From contig NC_079135.1 of NCBI RefSeq assembly GCF_945859705.1, positions 121,773,551-121,837,550 of the forward strand: a stretch of 64,000 nt of DNA, read 5' to 3'. How positions within the stretch are numbered: the first letter of the stretch is position 1; the number at the start of each line of letters is the position of its first letter. The notes below the pieces were generated by a model, which saw nothing but the letters and a program-made list of their open reading frames with translations, made no database searches and was not told where the DNA came from. Source of the stretch: Episyrphus balteatus. Lineage: Eukaryota > Arthropoda > Insecta > Diptera > Syrphidae. The translations under genes were made by a program, and so were the position numbers. Shown here in pieces: positions 44,383 through 55,432 of the stretch.

Positions 44383-46727
44383 TAGGGTGGGTCAAAAAAA
44401 TCGAAATTTTTTTTTTTTTTCAATTTGGTACTTTTCAATTTAGACACCTCTAGAATATACACACCAAATATGAGCTCTTTATATTAATGGGAAGGTCCTC
44501 CGCTTTGCAATTTTCCATTTTTACATCAAGCTTCTACTAAAAAAAAAATAATTTTTTTATTAATTGACTTTTTACCAAATTTCTTTTCATATTCTTATAG
44601 GAAATTGAACGCTCTACAAAAAAGGCCTTATACACTTTTTTCGTTTATCTAACCGTTAAATAGATATTTGAGGTCCAAAAATCGAAGAATCTTTGAAAAT
44701 TCGTTTTTTGTTCTTAAATTTGTAACAAATTGAAAAATTATAATAAACAAACGCGCAAGACATATTCTTGTTGGAAATTGATTGCTCCACAAAAAAGGTC
44801 TTGATAACTTTTTTCATTAATCTAATCATTCTAAAGATATTCGAGGTCAAAGTTAAAAAAAATTATAAAAACATTTTATATTTTTAAAAATCTTCCAGTT
44901 CACTGAAAATTCATTATTTTCAATTTACCAAGACGTATTCTTGTAGGAGTTTAAACGTTCTACAAAAAATTCCTTAGAATCAAATTGATTGCTTTAACCG
45001 ATTCGTATCCAAATCGCAATACATACGGGTCATAAGAAAACTATTGAAATCAGTGGGCATTGGTTTGGAAACGAATATCTTCTAAACCAGGCATGTCAAA
45101 CTCAATGGTTATACGGGGCCAAAACAGCGAGATAAAAATTTTTGTGGGCCGCAGAACATGTTAAGCTACAATTTTTATATGTAAAACAATTTTGTAAAAA
45201 AAACAGCGAAAATGATGAAACTATTTTTTTTTTTTTTTATTTACCATTTTTTTCTCAGACCAAAGTTAGTTATTCAGGATTTTATAAGTAACTCATTCCT
45301 CTTAATGACTGAAATAATTGCTCGCTTCGACAGGTACCTACTGTGAAATTTACAAACGATTTTATATGGCAGTTTTCAAGTGCACAAAAATACTTCTAAA
45401 ATCGGGCATTTCAACGAATTTGGAACTTACTTCGGAGTCAAATTAGAAATCGCTTTCCTCCATTTTCACATCACTCGGCATAAATCTATGTTTATGGAAC
45501 TAATCGAAAAAAATCAAGCGAACTTGTCTTTCAAGAAATATTCTGCAAGCCTTTTTCGTATTCAATTTTTTAGTTTAGATATTTTGCGTAGTATTTTTGA
45601 TACGTTTATCTTCTGATGTTCCAAAAGAGCTAGGTTGCATTTGAATGCACATTTGCATTTGTATGTTGCATTTGTTCACATATTCGTTATATTATGAATT
45701 TTCCTCGCAGTTTTGAGTTTAACTCAGATAAATTTTTTGTTACATCTAGGTAGGTAGATAGCAAGATATGCTGGTTTAAAGACTTATCATTAAAAACTAA
45801 AAAAATTCCCAAGCCCCAGAATCGTTGGTAGGTTAACTCAATATATTCGCTTCCTAGTTCACTTTAAGAAATCACATAACTTACCCTGATTTAACCCACG
45901 AGAGCTTATAAAATTTGTTATTTTTTTTTTGGTTTTTTCCCATATTTATTTGTTGATTAGGAAAAAAGGAGGTGCATGTGTGTCGAAAGCTGTGAATTAT
46001 AATCTAAAACTCAAAATTAATAAAAATGTGGACTGGGCCGCAAAGTTATTCGTTGTGGGCCGCATGCGGCCCGCGGGCCGCAAGTTTGACATGCCTGTTC
46101 TAAACGGTTAAAGCAATCAATTTGATTCCAAGGAATTTTTTGTAGAATGTTTAAGGCCCTACAAGAATATATCTTGTTAATTTGAAAATAATGAATTTTT
46201 AGTGAATTAGAAAATTTTTAAAAGTAAAAAATGTTTTTATATTTCTTTTTTAATTTGACGTCGAATATCTTTAGAATGGTTAGATTAATGAAAAAAGTTA
46301 ATAAGACCTTTTTTGTGAAACAATCTATTTCCTACAAGAATATGTCTTGCGCGTTTGATGATTATAATTTTTCAATTTGTTACAAAATTTAGAACAAAAA
46401 TCGAATTTTTAAAGATTTTCTTTATTTTTGGACCTCAAATATCTATTAAACGGTTAGATCAACGAAAAAAGTGTATAAGGCCTTTTTTGTAGAGCGTTCA
46501 ATTTCCTACAAGAATATGAAAAGATATTTGGTAAAAAGTCAATTAATAAAAAAATTATTTTTTTTAGTAGAAGCTTGATGTAAAAATGGAAAATTGCACA
46601 GCGGAGGACCTTCCCATTAATATAAAGAGCTCATATTTGGTGTGTATATTCTAGAGGTGTCTAGCAATCGATTTTTCGGAGTACCAAATCAAAAAAAAAA
46701 GAATTTCGATTTTTTTGACCCACCCTA
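44383..46727. mobile_element. Foldback E with TAGGGTGGGTC ends, 8-bp target duplication, hAT in its loop
   Basis: The inverted ends are TAGGGTGGGTCAAAAAAATC and its complement. ATGCCACT is duplicated exactly at 44375-44382 and 46728-46735. The arms of about 620 bp match in order (CATCAAGCTTCTACTAAAA, AAAAAAGGCCTTATACAC, AATTGATTGCTTTAACC). They meet at a loop of about 85 bp, into which a 1-kb hAT element inserted (45088-46097). TAGGG ends and the 8-bp duplication match foldback D. Without the hAT it is about 1.3 kb. Confidence 0.92.
45088..46097. mobile_element. hAT element with CAGGCATGTCAAACTC ends in the loop of foldback E
   Basis: CAGGCATGTCAAACTC at the left and GTTTGACATGCCTG at the right are inverted. 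TTCTAAAC is duplicated exactly at 45080-45087 and 46098-46105. The GGCCGC-rich subterminal sequence is typical of this hAT group (GTGGGCCGC at both sides). It is 1010 bp with no transposase. Confidence 0.95.
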
Positions 46728-46789
46728 ATGCCACTAGTATTATAAAGATACATTAGTATAATAGTATAGCATGTCGTTTTTCTATGACG

Positions 46790-47610
46790 CACAGAGGAGT
46801 ATTCGACCCCAAAATCCGGCCATAGGTAAAAAAAAAATCGCATTCGACCCGTTATTTTTTGCTTTTCGCATTCTTCAATACCCATGCTAACTTAAACCTG
46901 TTTCAAATAATTACTGTTGACCCCCTAATCACCAAGATCTTTGTCTAAATCTAGTCGATTTTATAAGCTTACGCCACAAAAGCTAATTTTGTTTTCTAAT
47001 CATTAACACTGCAGTCTGTTTTTTTTTTTATTGTGATTTGTGATAATTGTGAAAAAATTGTTGATGCATGTCCAAGGTCAAGGTTTGTACTTTATGTTAA
47101 TACAGAAATTTCCATATATTTGAAAATATATTAAAAATTGAAATGACAAGCGTACATAGAAAAACGTAAAAATTTATGTAATTTTTTGTTATAGTCTCGG
47201 GTATGACGGCAAACCTTTTTTGTGTTATATTTAACTGTTCATCTTTGTCATCTCATGGACATAAAACAAATTTCCACATGTTTCCACCTTTTTTTTTAAT
47301 GGGTTTTTTTAGTCTTGAGGTATTTGTAGTCAAATTGCCTTTTGTTGCATAAAAAAACTACTTATTTTCAAATTTTTGTTTTTTTAACCTGAAATATTAA
47401 CAATAGATATTAAAAATTTCATGTAAAAATTAGTTATATGAATTAAATTACTTTTTTTATTTTTTTTTTTTTAATCAACCCAAACATTTTTTTCAGTGTA
47501 ACTTTTTAATGCGTTATAAGTTATAAAATAATATTTTAGACCAATTCCAATATGAAAAACATTAAAAAAAATATTTTTGACCGGATTTTGAATTCGAATA
47601 CTCCTCTGTG
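46790..47610. mobile_element. TIR element with CACAGAGGAGTATTCG ends
   Basis: CACAGAGGAGTATTCGA at the left and TCGAATACTCCTCTGTG at the right are perfect inverted ends. AAAATCCGG is inverted close inside. TGACG is duplicated at 46785-46789 and 47611-47615. No coding region. The superfamily is unassigned because a 5-bp duplication is unusual for the hAT or Tc1 elements seen elsewhere here. Confidence 0.8.
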
Positions 47611-47689
47611 TGACGTACAGAATGTTGGGCCCTATCATTTTTTTAATATTTGTAAACTTTCTGTTTGTTCAACCTTTTAAAAACAATGG

Positions 47690-47822
47690 CGTTAAATTTT
47701 AAACGATTTAGTAAAATGCTAAAGCCATTTTAGTAATTTACTAAAAATCAATCTGCTTTTGACTTAGTAAATTACTGAAATGGCTTTAGCATTTTACTAA
47801 TGCTAAATCGTTTAAAATTTTT
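47690..47822. repeat. Hairpin of about 130 bp, arms of about 55 bp
   Basis: TTTTAAACGATTTAG, then AAAATGCTAAAGCCATTT, on the left pair with AAATGGCTTTAGCATTTT, then CTAAATCGTTTAAAA, on the right around a loop of about 20 bases. It could be a small MITE or a hairpin RNA source. Confidence 0.75.
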
Positions 47823-48184
47823 CGTTAAAAGCTTTTACATCTTTTGCTGATGATACTTATTCTTCGAAAAATAATTTAAAATTATTTATTGATGTTAATT
47901 ATGATCAAGAGATACTGCAAAAATGGTTTTATATTCACCGGCTTATTATAAGTGACAAAACAAAATTTATGATCTTCAACATAAGGGGTTACATCTGCGC
48001 TGATATTACACTAAGTAATCATTCACCTTTATGTCTTCGATTTTGACTTAATAATGCATACGGACTTTTTTGTCGGGGCCAAACGCATAATAACAAAATT
48101 GAACCTTTATTTATTAAGCGAAAACTAGGGTAAATCGTAGAACTCCAAGTTTTGAATTACTCAAGAATCTTGATATTCTACTTA

Positions 48185-48612
48185 GGGCCAATTTTTCAAT
48201 AGTCAGTTAAACAGTCAGTTAGTACTTATTAATAAGGATAGAGAAAAAAACAATTTTTCAACAAGCAGATATACTTTATTCCTAAGAATAAAACTATCTG
48301 CTTCTTTCAGAGAAGAATAAAAATTATTCTAAGGAATAATCTGAACAAAAATATTGTGTCAGTTGTCAAAGCTGTTTTGAAAGAATTTTGAAAAAAATAC
48401 AGTGGAACACAAGAAAACAAAAACAATCATGAATAAAAATGACGTTTGATTTTAAATATTTTTGAATTTGACAATTTTTTTTTTGTTATTCTGTAGAATA
48501 AATTATTCTTGATTGAAAAATTCAATGTTTTTATCTGATTGTTTATGAGCCTAATAACTTTATTCCTCGAACAGTTAACTGACTGTTTATTAGAAGATTG
48601 AAAAATTGGCTC
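48185..48612. mobile_element. PIF/Harbinger-like MITE, copy 2
   Basis: GGGCCAATTTTTCAATAGTC at the left and ATTGAAAAATTGGCTC at the right are inverted. TTA flanks both sides (48182-48184 and 48613-48615). Subterminal CAGTTAAACAGTCAGTTA and AACAGTTAACTGACTG are inverted. A 3-bp TTA duplication and GGGCC-type ends fit PIF/Harbinger. Confidence 0.8.
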
Positions 48613-48911
48613 TTAATATTAAATAATCATCTTATTCTCAATTCACTGTACCAACACAAATTGTTTCCTATTTTTCTATTCCTTCTAACTAGTGCCGTGC
48701 AGTATACATTTAAAAGACCTTAGGTCTTACAGTCATACAGTAAGAATTAAAAAAAAAAAATTACCTATTCTCATCAGGTATTAAAAACAAATATTGTGGT
48801 CCCTATGGCGTATGCGTACTTTTTTAAAGATTTTTTTGTATGCATTGTGTAAAGACGTTTTTCACAGTGTTTTCAGTTGATTTGTTTAAGCATTCGAAAT
48901 CATTTATAATA

Positions 48912-50378
48912 GTGGAGTAACTAAAGCTCAAAAATTGGCAATATTAGGGAACCCGGCCGAACAGCTTAGATTTTGATGATCTTTTTTTTCAAACGTCGGT
49001 AATTAAAAATACTTTACAGTCTATAGATTAAAAATTGCCGGTGTTGCCGTTTTGATTTTTTAAATTTAATTAAAGATTTTTGTGAACAAAAACAAATTTT
49101 TTTCAAAAATTTTTCTTAAATTTCATAAATTTATTGATGCCAAAAGATTGTCTAGGAAATTCAAGGAAAAAAAATATATGGGAGTGAGGGACAATCTTCC
49201 ATCGTTCAAGCGATAGATGCAATTTTCTTATTAATTGACTTCAAATACAAAAAAAAATATTTGAACACAACGGCAACACCTACAATATTCAAATATACAT
49301 TTTTTAAAAGCTAGAAGCTTAGTCATACATGTAAAATTAAAATTAAGTTAATTGAATGAACAGCTTTTGAAAGAATGGTAATTGAACTCAGATTTTTGAA
49401 AAAAAAAAAAAATTATTGAAAAAATGCATTTATTTTCAAATTTTTTTGGCCGCATTTATTATGATTTCAAATTATAAAAGGAAATGTCAAAAAATTAAAA
49501 AGTATTTCATTTTCGAAGAACTTTTTTTAATAAAAGTTTTGAAAAAAAATGTAACTTTTTTTTTTTTTAAAGTCCAACATCTAAACATAAAATTATTTTT
49601 TATTCATTTAATACTTCATTTAATACCCTTACGGTTGAAAGTTAAATAGCAAAAATTTAAAGTTCCTATTCACCACAGTCTTTGAGAAAATTAATTATTT
49701 CAATGCAAAAATTCAGTTTTAATAAAAAAAACCATTGAAATGAAGTAATTTTTCATTTTTTTTTTCAAAAGTGTGATATATTTTACCATTTTTGCTTCGA
49801 AATTCAACTGATAATATTTATGGCCAAACATTTTTTTTAAATAAATTCATATTTTATTAGAAAAAGTTTGGAAAAAAGTCATTTTAAATTTTTCTAATAA
49901 AAATTTTTTTTTTTTAATTCTGAGTTTGAGGACCATTTTTTCAAAAAGTCTTGATTAAATTTAGTGGATTTAAATTTAAGAGATAAGAATGAGGTTCTGG
50001 CTTTTTAAAAATGTATTTTAAAATATTGTAGGTGCTGCCGTTGTTTTCAAAATATTTTTTTTTGTGTTTGAGGTCAGAATGTTAGAAAATTGCATTTATC
50101 GCTTAAACGATGGAAGATTGTCCCTTACTGCTTTTTATATATTTTCCTTAAATTACCTAGAGAATCTTTTGCTATCATTTGTTTTATGAAATTTAAGCAA
50201 AAAAAATGGTTTTGTTAAAAAAAAATTAATTTTAATTTTAAAAAACAATACGGCAACACCGGCAATTTTTAATCTATAGACTTTAAAGTATTTTTAATTA
50301 CCTACGTTTGAAAAAAAAAATCGTCAAAATCAGAGCTGTTCGGCCGGGTTCCCTAATAATTTGCTTTAGTTACTCTAC
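48912..50378. mobile_element. 1.5-kb foldback element C, copy 2
   Basis: Same ends and landmarks as 13989-15514 (GGGAACCCGGCCGAACAG, ACGGCAACACC), but in the opposite orientation. Outside the terminal TA the flanks are TAA on both sides, complementary to the TTA flanks of copy 1. The two copies are similar over their full length apart from small indels. Confidence 0.88.
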
Positions 50379-51143
50379 TATAAAACTTGTTGTGTTTGAA
50401 TATCTGACTACAAATCTGAGCGGAATTTCGTCACAGATTTTTAAGTAACTCCCCGAGCTTGATTGTATATTTTATATGATTTTTTTTTTCAAAACTAATT
50501 TTTTAAGATTATGTTTTAAATTAGTACAAAAATAATGATAGTTTGAAGTATTGTAGCAGATATGAAGGCACTAAGAGGCAGGTATGCACACAAATTTTGT
50601 TCAAATAGTTTGAAGGGGAAAGTCGAATTGAAAATAATTGTTTACTCGTAGGTCTGATTTTTTTTTTAGAAACTGTCCTCCAATGATATTTTTACTTATT
50701 TTTTACTTTCACTTCGAAATCTTTGTTTGAAATTAAATGAAACAACAATTTACTAGAATAGATTAACCCAATCTGTTTAATCTATGGATCTGTTCTCAGC
50801 AGATCCAAAATGTAGATTTTCTCTGTTGGTTTTATATTTTTCTTTTTTTTTTTTTTGGTATCATGTAGAATCATTATGCGTGTATCTTATCACTCATACA
50901 CTTTGACTTTGTTTACACATTACATTTATATAAATTAAATAGGTTATAATAATATTTTTTTTTTTTCATTTTTGGTTTTGTTAAATAATTTAAGGCATAA
51001 TATAGACAGTCAAAAAAAAAAAGCTTGTCATAAAGCGGGCCTTTTAACTACACAACTATCCAAGGTTTTTTTTCTTAAGGAATACACAAATTATACTAGA
51101 AAACTTAAAAAATAATACATTGCCCACTTTAATATAATATTGG
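50379..51143. other. Unannotated AT-rich DNA
   Basis: 3' flank of THEM6-like gene B. No gene or TIR recognised. Confidence 0.4.
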
Positions 51144-52194
51144 TCAGCAACCCCTACGAAGATTTTTACTCGATATCTCATTATATTCAATCCATTTGGA
51201 TATTTCCAGTGGCATTTCGGGCTTAAGCTTTGAATTTATATGACCATTTTCAATATTCTCCATTGTAGTATTCTGTAAACTGATAGTCGGACTGACCGTA
51301 TTGCCAGAGGTAGTTGTTTGGAGTTCTGTTGATTTTGGCGTTAAAAGTGTTCGCATTACATCTTCGGCCGAACAGTCGAGTATACGCTGACGGCAGATTG
51401 CTATCGCATTAATGAAGTTATCGGATGGTGTAAGGAACCTATGTTCCATGAACACAGATGTGTCATCCCAATAGATTATCTATAAAATTATAAAATAAAA
51501 TGTTTAAGATGATTTTTTTGATTTATTTTAAATGTTTTGTAAGGGTTGGGGTCGAAATTCTGTATGTTGCAAAATTCTGTATTCAAAATACTGTATGCCA
51601 AAATACTGTATGTCAAAATTCTGTATGTGCAAAATGCTGTAGGAACAAAATTCTGAAAGTCAAAATTCTGTATAGCAAAATTCTGGTTGGTCAAAATACG
51701 TAATAAAGTGTGCGCGCACTTTTTTACGTTATCAAAACGATATTTTTTTACAGCATTTTTACAGAATTTTGATATACAGTATTTTGCCGTACAAAATTTT
51801 ACAAAACAGAATTTTGCATGTCAGTATTTTGTTCATACAGTATTTTGACGTACAGAATTTTGTATTTACAGTATAAAGACGTACAGAATTATGGTATTAC
51901 AGTATTTTGACCCCACAGAATTTTGTCGTACAGAATTTTGACAAGCAGAATTATGACCCGCTCCCGTTTTGTAACTTACTCTGGATGTTATGGTAAATCT
52001 AGCAAAAGGACGTATAAATCGACGATAGCGGATTGTTGCAGCGCCCTGGACAACAGCTCCTCCTTTAAGTACAATCGTTCGATAAAGTTGTGTTCGTTCG
52101 TAAAAATCAACTCGTGCAAAGTCCAACTCCCGTAAATATCTGGCATTATTCATGTGATAGAGCAAAGTATCGATATCTGTTGTCAAACAAATTC
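51144..52194 (-). CDS. THEM6-like hotdog-fold protein, gene B (partial: two of about three exons)
   Basis: On the minus strand, the middle exon is 52194-51980 (acceptor TTTTTTACAG, donor AGAGTAAGT) and the last exon is 51479-51144 (acceptor TTTTATAG). The middle exon begins in phase 1 like exon 2 of gene A and encodes GICLTTDID, HMNNARYLREL, then VVQGAATIRYRR. The last exon begins IIYWDDTS and ends KNLRRGC. Compared with gene A there is an extra phase-0 intron (51480-51979) before the YWDD motif. There is also a Ser/Thr-rich insert of about 40 residues before the C-terminal EISKWIEYNEISS. The first exon (membrane anchor) should lie above 52194, but I could not locate it. The intron is filled by an inverted-repeat element. 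The reading frame is otherwise intact, so this is probably a working gene with a long first intron. Confidence 0.85.
51548..51962. mobile_element. Inverted-repeat element of 'CAAAATTCTGTA' units inside intron of gene B
   Basis: The left half is a string of short units CAAAATTCTGTATG, CAAAATACTGTATG and similar (about 51552-51690). The right half is the same unit inverted, (T)ACAGAATTTTG and TACAGTATTTTG (about 51745-51955). The centre holds TGTGCGCGCAC. The outer ends GGGTCGAAATTCTG and CAGAATTATGACCC are inverted. The result is a hairpin of about 400 bp whose arms are themselves tandem repeats. It is transcribed with the gene if the gene is expressed. Confidence 0.8.
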
Positions 52195-54190
52195 CTGTAA
52201 AAAATAATAGAAAAATTGATAAAGGATCTAAATTGAAAAAAATTAATAAAATAATCAAAGTTATTGTTATGTTTGCAAGTCGGTAAAATACACAATATTT
52301 TCGTTTGAAAGTTCAACGATTTATTGCCTGGATTTTATGTTCGAACAAAGATTTATTTCTATTTCTAAAAGTTCGTCCTCAAGGACTGCTTGTTCCTTAC
52401 ACCTTACAATTAGAAAATTGATTTTTTCGTTAAAAGTAATGAATACTTTGTGAAATAAACATTTTTTTTTTCAAAAACTTTCCATTCCAAGGTTCAAAAT
52501 TCAAAGTCAATAAGGATATGAATGTTGGTATAACCTTTATTTTTAGTGTTGGGATATAAAGTAAGAATCTGATTTGGATAGTTGCCAACTTTTAAGTTCA
52601 AAAACTTTTAGCAAGAGAGTTTTCTCCTGCTCGAATTGAAATTAATTTAAAATCAGGACCCACTTTACCTTTATACAAGGAACAAAGTGTCACTATGCAA
52701 ATAAGCAAAAAAGAAACAGGTTCATCTGCAATGCATATGATGTTGGTTGCTTTGCAAATTAATCAAAAGTTCTTTTTATGTATTTATATCTAAGGGTTAC
52801 GACGGACGACCAGATGGTTCTTGATGTCCTTTGCCAAACACAAGGGATACTTGAATAAATTGTAAAATATAATTTAAACACCACTGGGTCAAGTATAAGA
52901 AGAAATTACACTCAACTTAATATGAATAAAAACACAACCAGGTACTTAAAAATGCTTTTCCGTTTTTGCTTTTGCCTTTTTCAAAAATAAGAGGTAGGTC
53001 ATGGCAATTTTTTTTATTTCATTTGAAAAAAATCAATTTTTTTTCACTCATTTAAATAGAAGAAGGTCAACATCAACATTCAAGTTAAGTTTCTATTTTA
53101 TGAGTATAATATTCCCTATTCATTGACGTAAAATTTTTCTACGTCAAACTAAATAACACTTGATAGCAGGTGCAATCACCTAAATTATTGAAGCATTTTA
53201 TTTTTAATGGTTGCGTAAATGCAGGAAAAAGTTATTTAGGTTTATATGGTGTAACACCTACAACAATTCTTAGTAAAGGATGACTAGAAAATAAAACGTT
53301 AGGTAAGGTTGTAATACTCGTGCACAAAAAGACCTTTTTAACAGTTGTTTATCTTCATGTATACTGTATATTGGACTGGTATTCGCTATAAAACAAGTAT
53401 GGAATAGGTTTTTTGTCCCTAAATCCAGATTTTGGAGGTACATATTTTGAAAAATAAAATATGCAGTTTTAATTATATTCAATATGACCTAGTAAACGTA
53501 TAAAGTTACCAAAAAAAATATTTTTAAATTTTGTTTTTTTCGTTAAACAGTGTATTGAAATGTAAAAATCTGTTATTCTTCTAAAATACACAGTACCCAA
53601 AAACTAAGTTAAACCAAAAATTTGGCAGTTATTTTCTCAAGTTATTTTCTTTCTGTTTTGTAATAATATAAACATTGTTTCAAATACCTTTCATGCTGAT
53701 TTTTGGTGAATTATTTCTCAAACTTCGAATTTCACGGTTCTGACTTTTAAACGTCCATATCTCGAGTTGCAGATTTTTTACATTTTTCATTTGTATGTGT
53801 GACTTTTTATGTATTAATCAATTCAATTCAAGTATCAATCTTTTTTCTACCACTTTTTGTTAAGGAAATAGCGTTTGAAATTACCTCAGTTTACCGTTCT
53901 AAAATTTGAAATTTCTAAAAATCCTGAATATGCAAATTTTTAAATTTAATTTTCTCTGACATAATATTTTTTTTACCAATAACCATATAAACAGGATGGC
54001 GTTTTGGAAAAAAAAAAAACTCAAAAAATGAACTTTAAATCATGGCAATGGCAACCTTATGCCTTGACAGTATTTTGCCAGGCTACCCATGTACAAACTG
54101 CTTCTTTGGACACAACCTTTGAGAAAATAATATAACTCTTAACTGGTATTACGATGAGGGAAGGTCGTCCTAGGCGGGATCTTCTACTAT
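52195..54190. other. Probable first intron or upstream region of gene B
   Basis: AT-rich. No exon with the expected hydrophobic anchor and phase-1 donor was found by eye. No TIR recognised. Confidence 0.35.
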
Positions 54191-54193
54191 ATA

Positions 54194-55020
54194 CACTCAG
54201 TCACAAAAGTAAGTATACACCCCTAACTTTGTTTAACCAAGACCTCAAAAAAAAAAGAATCTAACACATTTTCGAAAAAAATTTAAATGTGGTTTTATTT
54301 CATTAATCATTGCCTACATATTTACAAAAAATAATCAATACTAAATGAAAAAGTAACAAAAAATTAAACACAGTACAAAATTTCGCATTACAAAAGTAAG
54401 TATACAGAGAAGAAAAAACTATGAAAATCGATGTTAAAAGTATAAATATCTAAATTTTTTTGGGAATTAATATATTTTAGGCTACCCCCTAGACTTGACG
54501 AGGTCAAACTCACTTGAAGGCATTGATTTTACTAGATTTTTTGCAACTTTTGGGCCGAATCTTTTCCACTCTTCCTAAAAGACTCGTTTCAGCTAATCCT
54601 TTGAATGCTTCCTTACTTTTCTCACCAAATGGTCTAACAGATGCTAAATAATATCCAAAAACGAGTGACTGGGTGACGTTTGCATCTGGTTTTGAAAGTT
54701 TTTGATCAAAAATTCACTCAAAAATACCGAGTTTGCTTAGGGCCGTTACCTTTATTGAAGGTAATCAATCCATCTTAGCCTTATTCGACACTCTGGTGCA
54801 GGTTTGTCTATAAAATATCTAAAAAACAATACCCATCCATTGTTTCCTCAAGGAGACCAAATAACCCACACCAAAAGCTATAAGCAAAAACCCCCATACC
54901 ATAAACGAATCACTGCCGTTTTTACCAGTACCAGCTTTTTGATGGGATTTTGTGTTTTTTTTTTGTTTCTGAAAAAAGTTTTGTATTGAAATGTGCGCTG
55001 ACCTCGAAAATGTCACTTCT
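54194..55020 (-). pseudogene. Decayed Tc1-like transposase and its terminal repeat
   Basis: On the minus strand, the frame at 55016-54819 contains SFMVWGF, then FGVGYLVSL, matching the conserved MVWGC...GxG region of Tc1 transposases. Further on, after stops and shifts, WKRFGPKVAKNLVKSMPS matches the C-terminal region of the same family. The right edge (54194) reads TA then CACTCAGTCACAAAAGTAAG, like a Tc1 terminal repeat. A related ACAAAAGTAAGTATAC is at 54390. The 5' half of the element, including the DNA-binding part, was not found. Confidence 0.75.
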
Positions 55021-55432
55021 GCTAATGTAGTATAATCATTTTTAATATAATATATATTTTATGAGTTTCTCCATTTTTTAAATAACTAATAAAGATGTTT
55101 TTATTTGCTTTAAAGAATGAAGAAAAAAATAGCATAAGATTAAAAATTACTTGTGCATTTTTTAAATTAAAGGTAAAATATTAATTTCACTGTTGGTATA
55201 TATTCTAAAGAAGTTAACTATACCACATTAAAGCATTGGTAGGTATACCACATTAGCGAAACAGTGATATTTTACAAAAAAGTTTAAAAAATATATTAAA
55301 ATTTAGATTTCAACCAAACTCATGCCGAAATCACGTAAATCAATAACAAACTGTTCTCATTCAAAAATACAATTTTGTAAATTTTTTTTTCTTTTTTAAC
55401 GCTTGGGAATGCATTTTGTAATGCTGTCTTAA
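55021..55432. other. Unannotated AT-rich DNA
   Basis: No feature recognised. Confidence 0.4.

Noticed and set aside
44383..44386. TA target duplication for foldback E
   Set aside because: An exact 8-bp duplication (ATGCCACT) lies directly outside TAGGG...CCCTA, so TA belongs to the element ends.
51548..51962. CRISPR-like array
   Set aside because: Short regular units are present, but they form an inverted repeat with degenerate spacing, in a eukaryotic intron.
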